DNA of 64,000 nt from Aurantimonas sp. HBX-1 (GCF_021391535.1 NZ_CP090066.1:571501-635500), one strand, 5' to 3'. Shown: positions 9,283-18,549, numbered from the stretch's first letter. A program made the numbers and translations. The notes: generated by a model not told the origin, from the letters alone.

Positions 9283-9625
9283 GCGAGAGGATGCGGCGGC
9301 TGTGCGCAAGCCGCCGCCGCTTCACGCCCGGAAACATCGGCGTCTCCGGGGATTCGGCAGCGTCCACCAGAGCGAACCGATGATGCGAGGTTGCAGACGT
9401 AAGCCGAGGTCGCCGTCCGGAAATACAGCTGTCACCAGGATCTTCGATCCAGGGGCGGGCGTCGCCCGTGCCGGAGGACCGTCTCGGCCGAGAGGCGAAA
9501 CGACCTTCGCATCCGTTCGGCGCCCGCAAGTCGGCGCGGCGACACAGCCGACGGGCGCGACCGGGCATGCCGCCCGGATCGCCCGATCCGGTGCCGCCCG
9601 TTCCCTCGAATGTCGAGAAAGCGTG
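9283..9625. other. Intergenic stretch after the GMC oxidoreductase
   Basis: Apart from the terminator-like hairpin at 9293-9317 I see nothing coding here. Frames on both strands are Arg-rich and lack family signatures. Confidence 0.5.
9293..9317 (+). terminator. Terminator-like hairpin after GMC oxidoreductase
   Basis: A perfect 9-base stem, GCGGCGGCT and AGCCGCCGC, with a 7-base loop lies 11 bases after the stop codon at 9282. There is no clear T-run, so its strength is uncertain. Confidence 0.5.
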
Positions 9626-10294
9626 ATGATCAACCAGCAACAGGCTCGCGCTGCAAGGCGCGAAGCGAAATGGTTGCCGCGGCTCGTCTGTGGCTGCCGC
9701 GACCTGCCGGACATCGTCAAATTTGCCCGCATCGCCGCCCATGCCCCGGCGCCCGCCGCCTGCCGCTACGGGGCGGCGGACGGCTCGCCGTCGGCGGCCG
9801 CCGACGAGGGCGACGTCGCCATCGACATGGGACTTGTCTCCGTCGATCAGGCGATGATGGAGGCCGCCTTCGCCTCCGAGGTGTGCGCCGACCTTTCGCT
9901 GGCCTGCGCCGTCTATGTCAGCGGTGCGGACGGCGTTGCCTGGGCCGGGCCGGGTGCGACCGTCGAGGGCCTGGTGCAGGCATGCAGCGTCGAGGACATG
10001 GTGCCCGGCTTCGCCGGCCCCTTTCCGTCCGATGCCGGCGACGGCTCGCTGCTGTCCGCACTGCTGTGCGATCCCACCCCGCTGGCGCGACTCCAGACGG
10101 TCAGCCTCTGCGGCCACATCCAGTGGCTTTCCCTGCAGGGGCAGCCGGAGATGCTCGAGCGGCTCTGCGCGGGAACACCCGACGCCGGCATCATCAGCCG
10201 GCTGGAATTACGGCTGCAGCCGGCGGCGGTCTCGCGCGGCTCGGCTCCCTTGTCGAGCGTCCGGCCGGAAGGGCCCCTGCGATGTTGGGGCTGA
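9626..10294 (+). CDS. Uncharacterised Cys-rich protein coupled to a cytochrome c peroxidase-like gene
   Basis: I do not recognise this 222-residue protein. Codon third positions are strongly G/C, as in real genes here, and its stop codon overlaps the next start as TGATG (10292-10296), which argues that it is translated. It has about ten cysteines (LVCGC, EVCADLSLACAV, SLCGH, RLCAG, CWG) and no signal peptide or membrane segment that I can see. The frame is open further upstream to 9272, but that part is Arg-rich and unlike protein. The start at ATG 9626 (or GTG 9623) follows GAGAAA. Its place at the head of a cluster with a di-haem protein and a sensor kinase suggests a linked role, which is inference. 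Confidence 0.6.
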   Translation: MINQQQARAARREAKWLPRLVCGCRDLPDIVKFARIAAHAPAPAACRYGAADGSPSAAADEGDVAIDMGLVSVDQAMMEAAFASEVCADLSLACAVYVSGADGVAWAGPGATVEGLVQACSVEDMVPGFAGPFPSDAGDGSLLSALLCDPTPLARLQTVSLCGHIQWLSLQGQPEMLERLCAGTPDAGIISRLELRLQPAAVSRGSAPLSSVRPEGPLRCWG

Positions 10295-11367
10295 TGCAGA
10301 GACCGGCGACGCGCGGGGTGCTGGTCGCCTTTGTGGCGGCCGGCATCGCTTCGCTGTCGTATCTTTCGCTCGCGGACGGGCGGAGTTTCGCGGAGCCGAC
10401 TGCCCCGCGAAGCAACCCCGTCGGCAGTTTGTCCGCGGACTGGCCGGAACCGATAACCCCGCTGTCGCCTGTCACGCGGACGAGGGCCGAGCTGGTCGAG
10501 CTCGGGGCGCGGCTGTTCTCGGACCGGCGTCTGTCGGCAGGCGCCAGCCGCTCCTGTGCCAGCTGCCATCAGCTCGAAGCCGGCGGCGATGACGGCCGGC
10601 GGCGAGGGGCCGGCGCCGACGGCCGGCCGCTCCTCTTCAATGTCCCCAGCATCCTCAATGCCTGGAAGAACTATCGCTACGGCTGGCGGGGCAACTTCGC
10701 GACGTTGGAGGAACAGAACGAGGCCATCCTGCTGGACCCCCGGGTCATGGGCGGCTCCTGGCCGACGATCATCAGGGCGTTGAGCGACGATCGGGACTAT
10801 GTCGCCAGCTTCCGGACGCTCTTTGGCCAGGCTCCGGATCGGCGAGGGGTCCTAGAGGCGCTGGGCGCCTTCCAGCGCTCGCTGACGACGCAAAATGGCC
10901 GTTTCGACCGCTATCTGAGGGGAGACGAGGAAGCCATCACGGAGGAAGAGGAGCAGGGATACGCGCTGTTCAAGTCCTACGGGTGCATCTCCTGCCACCA
11001 GGGTGAGAATGTCGGCGGCAACCTCATGCAGCGTTTCCCGCTTTTCCCGCAGGGCTTCGGCCCGGCGGAAAGAGACGGAGGGGAGACGGAAAGGACGGCG
11101 AACCTTGGGCGGTATTCGATCACCGGCAAGTCCGCCGACCGTTACCTGTTCCGCGTGCCCAGCCTGCGCAACGTGGCCCTCACGGCGCCCTATTTCCACG
11201 ACGGTCGCGCCGCGATGCTAGACGATGCCGTCGCGGAAATGGCGGCCAGCCAGTTGGGTCGGACCATTCCGGCGGGCAAAGTCAGCCTGATCGTGGCGTT
11301 CCTGAAGACGCTGGGCGGGCCAGACACGACGGGCGCCGCCCGTGGCCGCGCGGACGACCCGTCTTGA
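10294..11367 (+). CDS. Di-haem cytochrome c peroxidase / MauG-like periplasmic protein
   Basis: The 357-residue protein carries two c-type haem motifs, CASCH (88-92) and CISCH (231-235), in the order and spacing of bacterial di-haem cytochrome c peroxidases and MauG relatives. Residues 7-27 form a hydrophobic signal sequence or anchor, so it acts in the periplasm. Conserved segments FNVPSILNAW (about 115-124), FRVPSLRNVALTAPYFHDG and ETYGxxLF-like regions before each haem agree with the family. These enzymes reduce peroxide or carry out radical-based oxidation. ATG at 10294 overlaps the previous stop; a second in-frame ATG at 10282 also exists. The stop codon overlaps the TTG start of the downstream kinase. 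Confidence 0.88.
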   Translation: MQRPATRGVLVAFVAAGIASLSYLSLADGRSFAEPTAPRSNPVGSLSADWPEPITPLSPVTRTRAELVELGARLFSDRRLSAGASRSCASCHQLEAGGDDGRRRGAGADGRPLLFNVPSILNAWKNYRYGWRGNFATLEEQNEAILLDPRVMGGSWPTIIRALSDDRDYVASFRTLFGQAPDRRGVLEALGAFQRSLTTQNGRFDRYLRGDEEAITEEEEQGYALFKSYGCISCHQGENVGGNLMQRFPLFPQGFGPAERDGGETERTANLGRYSITGKSADRYLFRVPSLRNVALTAPYFHDGRAAMLDDAVAEMAASQLGRTIPAGKVSLIVAFLKTLGGPDTTGAARGRADDPS

Positions 11368-13862
11368 GCCGGCTGCCCTTCTTTCTGGCTTCCACGGCAG
11401 GGATGCTCGCCATCCTGACGACGCTGTTCGTCCTTAGCGTGACTCCGAACGATGCCGAGCATCAGAGAACCCTTGAGGCGCTGCGTTCGATCGACATGAG
11501 CAACGCTTCGCTGCAGCGCGACGTGCTGCAGGCGCGAAGCTCGATACTGCGCAATTACGATCCGTTGGTCCGCAGCCTTGCGGCGATGCGGCAGGCGTCG
11601 GCCGCGCTCAGGGGCGACCGGCAGGAGACCGATGCGGAACTGGCTCAGATCGCCGCCGAGCTAGACATGTCATTGAACCGCGCCAGCGATCTGGTCGAAC
11701 GCTTCAAGTCGGTGAATTCCGTCATGCAGAACTCGCAGATCATCTTCAGCGACGCGCTCGAGCTGCTGAAAGACGGCGTGTCGGAAAGGCACGGGGAAGC
11801 GCAGATGCGCATGACCGCCGTCGCCGGCTGGGTCTCCCGCTTCACCCGGGAGCCGACCGAAGAAAACCGCGCCGGGCTGAACCTGTCGCTGAACCGCCTG
11901 CATTTCCCCTTCATCGATGCGTTTCGCGGGCCCATGGCGCGCACGCTCATCATTCACGGACGGGTGCTGGCGAACACGTTTCCCCTCGTCGATGCGATCG
12001 CCTCGGACCTGCAGGTCGTCCCGGTCGCGGCTCTCGTGCAGCGATACCAGGAGCGATATCTGGAACGCCACGCAGAGGCGCTGGGACGGGCATCGAGCTT
12101 CCGCGTCATTCTCTACGGCATGGCGCTCATCCTGTGCGCCTATGTGGCGTATCTGTTCGTGCGCCTGCAGCAGAATGCGACGACCCTGCGCGACCGGCTT
12201 GCCCTGGAAGCGGCCATCGCGACGGTTTCGACCCGCTTCATCGACCTCTGCCCCGGCCGGCTATGGCAGGAGATGGAGGCCGGGCTTGCCGCCCTCGGTC
12301 GCGCGACAGGCGTCGACGTGGTCCGTGTGCTCGTGTGCGACGGGGCGCCGGCCGGCGGCTGTACGCTGGACGGTCGCGATCCGCACGAGGGGATCTCGCT
12401 CCTGCGGCTGGCCGAGCACTGGCGCGGCCGGCGCGAACCGTATGGCGGGATCGTGGTTCCGCAGGTCTCCATGCTGCCGATCGGCGGCTGCCGACGGAGC
12501 CTCGAGCGCCGGGGCTACCGTTCCTGGCTGGCCCTGCCGCTGCAGAATGCCGAGCGGCAGTTCGGTTTTCTCAGCTTCGCCACCACGGCCAGAGGGCGGC
12601 CCTGGCCGGCGGACGAAGTCGCCCTGCTGCGCACCGCGGCCGAGATCTTCACCAACGCGCTGCAGCGGGCCGAGGGCGAGCGGGAGCGGGCGTTTCTCGA
12701 AACCCGGCTGGCGGAGTCGCAGCGGCTGGAATCCCTCGGCACCTTGGCCGGAGGAATCGCGCACGAATACAACAACATCCTGGGGGCGATCCTCGGCTAT
12801 GGCGAACTGGCGCTCTCCGAACTGGATGCCGAGGGCACGCCGCACCGGCAGGTCCAGCAGATCGTCCGCGCCGGCATGCGCGCCCGGACCATCACCGACC
12901 AGATCCTCGCCTTCAGCCGCCGTCGTGACACGCGGCATCGCCCCATGCGCACCGTCCCGGCCGTCACCGAGGCGCTCGAACTGGTGCGGGCCTCGCTGCC
13001 CGGGACGATCGAGATCCAGACCCGCTTCGGGGACCGCGACGGGGTCATCATGGGAGATCCGACGGAAATGCAGCAGGTGGTGATGAACCTTTGCGCCAAC
13101 GCAGCCCACGCCATGGAGCGCGAGGGCGTCGTCGAGGTGAGCGTCGACGAGATCGCCCTGCGCCGGCCGCGCGAACTCTCGCACGGGCGGCTGCAGCCCG
13201 GCCGCTACGTTCGTCTTGGGGTTCGCGACAGCGGTCACGGAATGAGCGCCGAGACACTTCGCCGAATGTTCGAGCCCTTCTTCACGACCAAGACGATCGG
13301 CGAAGGCACGGGGCTCGGCCTGTCGGCCGTGCACGGCATCGTCACGGCCCACAAGGGCATCATCAATGCCAGCAGCGAGGTCGGGAAAGGGAGCCGGATC
13401 GAGGCCTATTTCCCCCGCAGCGACCTCCTGCCCGTCGAGGAACGGGACGCGGCCGCGCTGGACCGGGAAATCCCGAGAGGCAGCGGCGAGGCGATCCTCG
13501 TCGTCGACGCAGACGGGCAACGGCGGATGCTGCTGGAGGAGATGCTGGCGCATCTGGGCTACGAGGCCGTCGGCTTCGCCCAGACGGAGCGAGCGCTGGA
13601 TGCCCTGGCGCGGAACGGCGACCGGTTCGACCTCGCGCTCCTCGACGAAGCGGTCGTCGGGTCCGGGATGCAGGATTTCCGGTACAGCCTGCGGGGCCGG
13701 ATGGCGAATCTGCCGGTCCTCGTCATCGCCGAGCGCGGCTCCGGCGGGACGGGCGATACATCGGGCCGGCGGCTGGAAAAGCCGTTGCGCATGGAAGCCC
13801 TGGCCATGGCCCTCTCGCGGCAGATCCGGCGCACGACCGTACTGGAAGCCTCCCCATCTTGA
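11364..13862 (+). CDS. VirA-like hybrid sensor histidine kinase
   Basis: The protein has up to 832 residues. A transmembrane helix at about 7-27 is followed by an all-helical periplasmic domain (about 30-245) with SLQRDVLQARSSILRNYDP, the hallmark of VirA. A second membrane helix lies at about 249-268, then a GAF-like linker (about 285-435), a HisKA domain with phospho-acceptor His467 in GGIAHEYNN, an ATPase domain (NLCANAAHAM, GTGLGLSAVHG), and a C-terminal receiver-like domain (about 712-832) that keeps a possible acceptor Asp in LALLDEAV and a Lys in EKP. VirA of Agrobacterium senses phenolics and sugars. No vir genes for DNA transfer are nearby, so the stimulus here is open. The start is TTG 11364 by overlap; ATG 11403 is the alternative. 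Confidence 0.88.
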   Translation: MSRLPFFLASTAGMLAILTTLFVLSVTPNDAEHQRTLEALRSIDMSNASLQRDVLQARSSILRNYDPLVRSLAAMRQASAALRGDRQETDAELAQIAAELDMSLNRASDLVERFKSVNSVMQNSQIIFSDALELLKDGVSERHGEAQMRMTAVAGWVSRFTREPTEENRAGLNLSLNRLHFPFIDAFRGPMARTLIIHGRVLANTFPLVDAIASDLQVVPVAALVQRYQERYLERHAEALGRASSFRVILYGMALILCAYVAYLFVRLQQNATTLRDRLALEAAIATVSTRFIDLCPGRLWQEMEAGLAALGRATGVDVVRVLVCDGAPAGGCTLDGRDPHEGISLLRLAEHWRGRREPYGGIVVPQVSMLPIGGCRRSLERRGYRSWLALPLQNAERQFGFLSFATTARGRPWPADEVALLRTAAEIFTNALQRAEGERERAFLETRLAESQRLESLGTLAGGIAHEYNNILGAILGYGELALSELDAEGTPHRQVQQIVRAGMRARTITDQILAFSRRRDTRHRPMRTVPAVTEALELVRASLPGTIEIQTRFGDRDGVIMGDPTEMQQVVMNLCANAAHAMEREGVVEVSVDEIALRRPRELSHGRLQPGRYVRLGVRDSGHGMSAETLRRMFEPFFTTKTIGEGTGLGLSAVHGIVTAHKGIINASSEVGKGSRIEAYFPRSDLLPVEERDAAALDREIPRGSGEAILVVDADGQRRMLLEEMLAHLGYEAVGFAQTERALDALARNGDRFDLALLDEAVVGSGMQDFRYSLRGRMANLPVLVIAERGSGGTGDTSGRRLEKPLRMEALAMALSRQIRRTTVLEASPS

Positions 13863-13903
13863 TCAACGCCCCGTCGGACCTGACGCAGGAAAGACCCCGA
13901 GCC

Positions 13904-14629
13904 ATGAGCGGAAGACACATACTCGTCGTCGACGATGATCCCGCGATGCGTGATCTCATCGGCACCTATTTCAACAATCACGGCTACGACGTCAGCACCG
14001 CATCCGACGGTCAGGCGTTGAAGCGCGTGCTCAATGCGCGCCCCGCCGACCTGATCATCCTCGACCTGCAGCTCTCGAAGGAGAACGGGCTCGACCTGAT
14101 GCGCGGCATCTCGTCCGACAGCCAGGTGCCGGTGATCATCATCACGGGCCAGCGAAGGGACGAGCCGGACCGGGTGGTCGCGCTGGAGCTGGGGGCCGAC
14201 GACTACGTCACCAAGCCCTTCAGTCTCCGGGAGCTGATGGCCCGGGCGCGCGCCGTGCTGCGGCGATCCGAACGTGCGGACGGGCGCTCCCGGGAAATCC
14301 AGCAGCGGATCCGCTACCGCTTCGCCGGTTTCGAGCTCAGCGTCCGCATGCGTCGCCTGACGTCGCCCGATCAGACGCTGGTCAAGCTGACGGTGGGCGA
14401 GTTCAACCTGCTGACCGCCTTCCTGCGGGCGCCGCAGCAGATCCTGAGCCGCGAACAGCTCATCGCCGCGACGCGGATGCATGACGAGGAGGTGTTCGAT
14501 CGCAGCATCGACGTGCTGATCCTCCGGCTGCGACGCAAGCTGGAGGCCGACCCGAGCAATCCACAGCTCATCAGGACGGAACGCGGCGTTGGATATCTGC
14601 TGAACGCCGAGGTCGAGGCCGTGCGCTAG
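13904..14629 (+). CDS. VirG-like OmpR-family response regulator
   Basis: The 241-residue protein has a receiver domain (acidic pocket DDD at 10-12, phospho-acceptor Asp54 in LIILDLQLS, Thr81 and Lys104 in VTKPF) and a C-terminal OmpR-type winged helix. The end of the protein (SREQLIAATRMHDEEVFDR, IDVLILRLRRKLE, PQLIRTERGVGY) closely parallels VirG of Agrobacterium. It begins 41 bases after the VirA-like kinase with AGGAAAG at 13887-13893 ahead of ATG 13904, so the two are a cognate pair in one operon. Target promoters are unknown. The cytochrome peroxidase-like cluster is the first candidate. Confidence 0.92.
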   Translation: MSGRHILVVDDDPAMRDLIGTYFNNHGYDVSTASDGQALKRVLNARPADLIILDLQLSKENGLDLMRGISSDSQVPVIIITGQRRDEPDRVVALELGADDYVTKPFSLRELMARARAVLRRSERADGRSREIQQRIRYRFAGFELSVRMRRLTSPDQTLVKLTVGEFNLLTAFLRAPQQILSREQLIAATRMHDEEVFDRSIDVLILRLRRKLEADPSNPQLIRTERGVGYLLNAEVEAVR

Positions 14630-14840
14630 CGCGGCGCCGGCGAGCCGCCGTTACGGTTGTAGCCAGACGCGGCAGCACTGAAGCGTCCCCGACACGGACG
14701 GCGTCCATCGATGCCGACGATCAGCTGCGGGACGGCCGGCGCGCTGGCCGCCCCGATGCGCGTCCGGATCGGCCCAGTACAGGGCTCTGCGAACGACGCG
14801 TCGCGGCCCCCGCAGGTCTCCCCAAACACGAGGAACGACC

Positions 14841-15953
14841 GTGAACATACTCATTGTGGGCGCCGGCCTCGCCGGTCTCTCGCTGGCGCGCGCGCTGTTT
14901 CTGCGGGGCATTCGCGCCGATGTCGTCGAGCGGCGCCTGGATTGGACGGCATCGGGGTTCGGGCTGTTCCTGCCCGGCAACGCCTCCCGCGCCTTCGCGC
15001 GCCTGGGGCTCCTGCCTGCGATCACCGAGGCGGCCGAGCCGATCCACCGACAGGATTTCTACGACCAGCGGGGCCGGCATCTCGGCAGCATCGACGCCGA
15101 GGCGTTCTGGGCGGGCTGCGGACCGTGTCTCGGCATGCCGCGCGCCATCATGCACGCGATCCTGCGGGACTCCGTCGCCGACCTGCCAATCCGCGCCGGC
15201 CGGACCGTCGCCGCGCTTCGGCAGGTCGACGGCGGCTGCGAGGTTACGTTCGACGATAACAGCGTCGCGACCTACGACCTCGTCGTGGGGGCGGACGGCC
15301 TGTTTTCCACGGTGCGCCGGCTGGCCGTCGATCCGGCGCCGCCGACCTACACGGGCAACGGATCCTGGCGCTTCTTCGCCCGCAACCTTCCGGGCATCGA
15401 CGCGTGGACCGTGATGGTGGGCAAGGGCCGCACCCTGCTGGCGGAACCGGTCGACCGCTCGACGCTGTATGTCTACATCGAGCGCACCCAGCGGGCGGGC
15501 GACCCGCTGGAATTCGCGACGGGCGCCGAGCTTCAGGCGCTCTTCGCCGATTTCGGCGCGCCGCTCGGGCCGCTGCTCGAGCAGCTCCTGCCCGCGACGC
15601 CGCTGCATTTCAGCCGGATCGAGACGGTCCAGCCCCGGACCTCGGTCAGCGGCCGTGTCGTGCTGATCGGCGATGCCGCCCATGCGACATCGCCCAGCAT
15701 GGCGGAGGGCGCGGGCATGGCCTGCGAGGACGCGATCCTGCTGGCCGACGCGATCGCTGCGAAAGATGACCTCGATGCCGCGCTCGACCGTTATGCCGCG
15801 CGCCGAAAACCGCGCGTGGAATGGGTGAAGGCACAGTCGGAAACCCGCGACCGCATCCGCCGCCTGCCGACCCCGATCAGCACCAGGCTGCTCCGGTACG
15901 CCGGCATGGCCATGTACCGGCGCAGCTACGCGCCGTTGCTGGCGGAGGCCTGA
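14841..15953 (+). CDS. FAD-dependent monooxygenase
   Basis: The 370-residue protein is a PHBH-fold flavin monooxygenase: Rossmann motif GAGLAG at 7-12, the DG motif in LVVGADGLFSTVR, and the FAD-contacting VLIGDAAHATSPSMAEGAG in the last third. Such enzymes hydroxylate or epoxidise organic substrates using NAD(P)H and oxygen. It starts at GTG 14841, with AGGA at 14831-14834. It stands alone between the VirG-like gene and an uncertain region, so the substrate cannot be deduced. The final residues (MYRRSYAPLLAEA) lack the thioredoxin-like C-terminal domain found in larger phenol hydroxylases. Confidence 0.9.
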   Translation: MNILIVGAGLAGLSLARALFLRGIRADVVERRLDWTASGFGLFLPGNASRAFARLGLLPAITEAAEPIHRQDFYDQRGRHLGSIDAEAFWAGCGPCLGMPRAIMHAILRDSVADLPIRAGRTVAALRQVDGGCEVTFDDNSVATYDLVVGADGLFSTVRRLAVDPAPPTYTGNGSWRFFARNLPGIDAWTVMVGKGRTLLAEPVDRSTLYVYIERTQRAGDPLEFATGAELQALFADFGAPLGPLLEQLLPATPLHFSRIETVQPRTSVSGRVVLIGDAAHATSPSMAEGAGMACEDAILLADAIAAKDDLDAALDRYAARRKPRVEWVKAQSETRDRIRRLPTPISTRLLRYAGMAMYRRSYAPLLAEA

Positions 15954-16467
15954 TGGATGCGAGGAAGCCGGCTTGTCGTCCTCGCCCTGACGATCGCTTC
16001 CGCCACGATCTGGATGGGAAACCCTCCGACAGCCTGAGCGGCGGTGTCTTCGACCGGGTTTGCGCCGCTGCTGCGGCGTCCTGGATCGCGCCGATCCTGC
16101 TTGCCGTCGCCATGGCGGCGACGCGGATGGCGCCGTGCACGCCGGAGCAGGCGCTTCCGCCGGGCCGGTGCGGCATCCGGGCTGCGCCGCCATGCCGGCC
16201 CTCCCATCCGCGGCAGCCTCGCTCGCCGCCGCGGGCGCTCTCGGGCACCTCATCGGGCGCATCCGACCCGCTCCCCATGGCGCCTATCCATCGGGCTTCG
16301 ATCCGCCGGTCTTCGACGACCGCCTCGCCTCCGTGCTGTCGGGGGCTCCTGACCGAGCAGCGACGTCGCCGGCTGGGCGGCTGGGCGCCGCGATGACCGT
16401 CGTTGCGCATGCGGGCCATGCTAGGCGACGCCGTCGCGCCGGTTGCCGCCCGTGAAGCGGCTGTTTG
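15954..16467. other. Region without a confident gene
   Basis: A 26-residue frame at 15957-16037 starts with a hydrophobic stretch (LVVLALTIASATIW) and stops, and a second frame (16060-16455) is Ala-rich and unlike any family I know. The pattern could be a decayed small membrane-protein gene with frameshifts, but I cannot show this. Confidence 0.3.
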
Positions 16468-16848
16468 CTAGCCGTCCTGGCCGTCCGGCCTCGCCTCCGC
16501 CCATTTCAGCAGTGCGTCGAGCGCCGGGCAGAGCGACTGGCCCCATGCGGTCAGCCCGTATTCGACCTTTGGCGGCACCTGGTGGTGGACGAGGCGCGTC
16601 ACGATCCCGTCGGCCTCCATCTGCCGAAGCTGCTGGATCAGCATCTTCTGCGAGATGTCGGGGATCGCCCGCTCGAGATCCGAGAAGCGCAGCAGCCGGC
16701 CGCCGAAGAGATGGAAGAGGATCACCAGTTTCCAGCGACCCTCCAGCATCCGCACGGCACCCTCGACACCGGACGCCGCGCTGAACGGCGTGTGCTCGAC
16801 CGGCTTACCTTCAGGTGCGTACCTTACGTTTTCGTGCGTACTTGTCAT
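16468..16848 (-). CDS. HxlR-family transcriptional regulator
   Basis: The 126-residue winged-helix protein has the HxlR layout: GRWKLVILFHLF at about 37-48, RFSDLERAIPDISQKML forming the recognition region, and VEYGLTAWGQSL near residue 100. HxlR regulators often sense electrophiles or redox stress through a cysteine; the only Cys here is near the C-terminus (SLCPALD), not the N-terminal position used by YodB/QsrR. It is divergent from the SnoaL-like/SDR pair at 16905 and most likely controls it. Confidence 0.92.
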   Translation of the reverse strand: MTSTHENVRYAPEGKPVEHTPFSAASGVEGAVRMLEGRWKLVILFHLFGGRLLRFSDLERAIPDISQKMLIQQLRQMEADGIVTRLVHHQVPPKVEYGLTAWGQSLCPALDALLKWAEARPDGQDG

Positions 16849-16904
16849 TCCTCGAGCTTAGAATGATCTATTCGTCACCACAACAGCACTTCACAGGAGA
16901 TGAC

Positions 16905-17228
16905 ATGCTGAACGTGCCCGACGCACTGGCCCTCTACTTCGATATGGCCGCCGACGCCACGATGGCGGAACTCAGCACCGTGTTCACGGAGGACGCGGTC
17001 GTCCGCGACGAGGCGCGGCAGCACCGGGGCCTCATGGCGATCCGCGACTGGCGTGTCGAGACGATGGCGCGCACGCCGTTCACCGCCCGGCCCCTGTCCG
17101 TCGAGCCGCAGGACGGCGTCCTCATGGTTCCGGCCAGGGTGACGGGATCCTTCCCCGGCAGCCCGGTGACGCTCACCCACCGCTTCACCCTTCGCGGCGG
17201 CCGCATCGCCGCCCTGGAAATCGGCTGA
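16905..17228 (+). CDS. SnoaL/NTF2-like small protein
   Basis: The 107-residue protein has the fold pattern of nuclear-transport-factor-2-like proteins: a helical N-terminus (ALALYFDMAADATMAELSTVF), TEDAVVRDEAR, then beta strands (VTGSFPGSPVTLTHRFTL). Members are small isomerases, lyases or unassigned partners of oxidoreductases. AGGAGA at 16895-16900 fixes ATG 16905. Its stop overlaps the SDR start as TGATG, so the two are translationally coupled and probably act on the same substrate. Confidence 0.82.
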   Translation: MLNVPDALALYFDMAADATMAELSTVFTEDAVVRDEARQHRGLMAIRDWRVETMARTPFTARPLSVEPQDGVLMVPARVTGSFPGSPVTLTHRFTLRGGRIAALEIG

Positions 17229-18013
17229 TGGGTGGCGGCTGGATCGACCTCGAAGGTCGCCGGGCTGTCGTGACCGGCGGCACCAAGGGCGTCGGCGGGG
17301 CCGTGGTCGCGGCGCTGGCCGGTGCCGGCGCCCGCGTCGTGACGGGCGCCCGCTCGCGGCCGGCAGCCTTGCCCGAGGCGGTCGGCTTCGTCGCCGCCGA
17401 CCTGATGTCGGCCGAGGGCTGCGCCACGTTCGCGCGGGCTGCCGAGACCGAACTGGGCGGCGTCGACATCCTCGTGAACGTGCTCGGCGGATCGAGCGCG
17501 CCCGGCGGCGGCTTTGCGGCGCTCAGCGATGAGATCTGGACGAGGGAGATCAGCCAGAACCTGATAGCGGCGGTGCGCATCGACCGTGCCCTGGTGCCGG
17601 GAATGGTGAGCCGCGGCACCGGTGTGGTGATCCACGTCACCTCCATCCAGCACGAACTGCCGCTGCCGGAGTCGACGATCGCCTACGCTGCCGCCAAGGG
17701 CGCGCTCGCCACCTACAGCAAGGCGCTGTCGAAGGAGGTGGCGCCCAAGGGCGTGCGCGTGGTGCGCGTCTCGCCCGGCTGGGTGGAGACCGAGGCGGCC
17801 GTGCGGCTGGCCGAACGTCTCGCGGAACAGGCGGGGACCGACTACGAGGGCGGCAAGCGCATCATCATGGACAGTCTCGGCGGCATCCCGATCGGGCGCC
17901 CGGCCACGCCCCAGGAGGTCGCCGACCTCGTCGCCTTCCTGGTCTCGCCGCGCGCCGCCGCCATCAGCGGGACGGAGTATGTGATCGATGGCGGGACGGT
18001 GCCGACGGTCTGA
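17228..18013 (+). CDS. Short-chain dehydrogenase/reductase
   Basis: The 261-residue protein is a classical SDR. The cofactor loop TGGTKGVG is at 16-23, NVLGG at 84-88 replaces the usual NNAG, and the catalytic residues are Ser139, Tyr153 and Lys157 (YAAAK). SPGWVETE and GTEYVIDGG are standard C-terminal elements. The Arg41 after the second strand suggests NADP preference. It overlaps the SnoaL-like gene by one base and faces the HxlR regulator. The substrate is unknown. Confidence 0.92.
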   Translation: MGGGWIDLEGRRAVVTGGTKGVGGAVVAALAGAGARVVTGARSRPAALPEAVGFVAADLMSAEGCATFARAAETELGGVDILVNVLGGSSAPGGGFAALSDEIWTREISQNLIAAVRIDRALVPGMVSRGTGVVIHVTSIQHELPLPESTIAYAAAKGALATYSKALSKEVAPKGVRVVRVSPGWVETEAAVRLAERLAEQAGTDYEGGKRIIMDSLGGIPIGRPATPQEVADLVAFLVSPRAAAISGTEYVIDGGTVPTV

Positions 18014-18123
18014 TGCCCGTTGACCGGCCTGGCGGGGGCACGCCCTGGACACCCCGCCGCCGCGGCGCCGAAGCCGCGGTCGGCGAGGCAGAGGGTTCCG
18101 GCACGTCCCCGAAGGGTTCGGGG

Positions 18124-18549
18124 TCACGGATAGCGAGAGTACTCGTCGGCGGGCCACTCTGCCGGCGAGCGGCGGTTCAGACCGGCCGGCAGGAAGGTGC
18201 GGAAACGGCGGTCGGCCAGCACCATCCCCAGCCACATGACGATGCCGAGACCGAGGCAGATCAGCTGCGGCGGCGAGCCGAACCCGTCAATGCGGAAATG
18301 CGTGGCGATCGCGCCCCCGAGGAAGCCGGTGGTGAGGACCGCCCCGAGCGGTGCCAGGCGAGGGATGATCAGCAGCAGGGCGCAGGTGAGCGTGAAGACC
18401 GCGACGCGCGGCCCGCTGTCGGCTGAAAATCCTGAATGCGTCATGGCGTCGACCATCATCGGCGGCGAAGCCAGCTGCAGAGAGCCGTCGACGAGCAGGA
18501 GGGCGGCGACGATCGTCACGATCGATCGACCAACGATAGAGGTGCGCAT
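18124..18549 (-). CDS. DoxX-like small membrane protein
   Basis: The 141-residue protein has four predicted membrane helices (about 12-30, 47-63, 68-84, 94-112) and a hydrophilic C-terminus. The spacing and the AIATHFRIDG-like turn between helices agree with the DoxX-like family (DoxX_2) of quinone-linked or unassigned inner-membrane proteins. It follows the cupin gene in the same direction after 79 bases and is convergent with the SDR. The role is unknown. Confidence 0.78.
   Translation of the reverse strand: MRTSIVGRSIVTIVAALLLVDGSLQLASPPMMVDAMTHSGFSADSGPRVAVFTLTCALLLIIPRLAPLGAVLTTGFLGGAIATHFRIDGFGSPPQLICLGLGIVMWLGMVLADRRFRTFLPAGLNRRSPAEWPADEYSRYP

Noticed and set aside
11364..14629. Ti/Ri-type virulence region
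   Set aside because: Only VirA- and VirG-like genes are present; no virB, virC, virD, virE or T-DNA border is seen.
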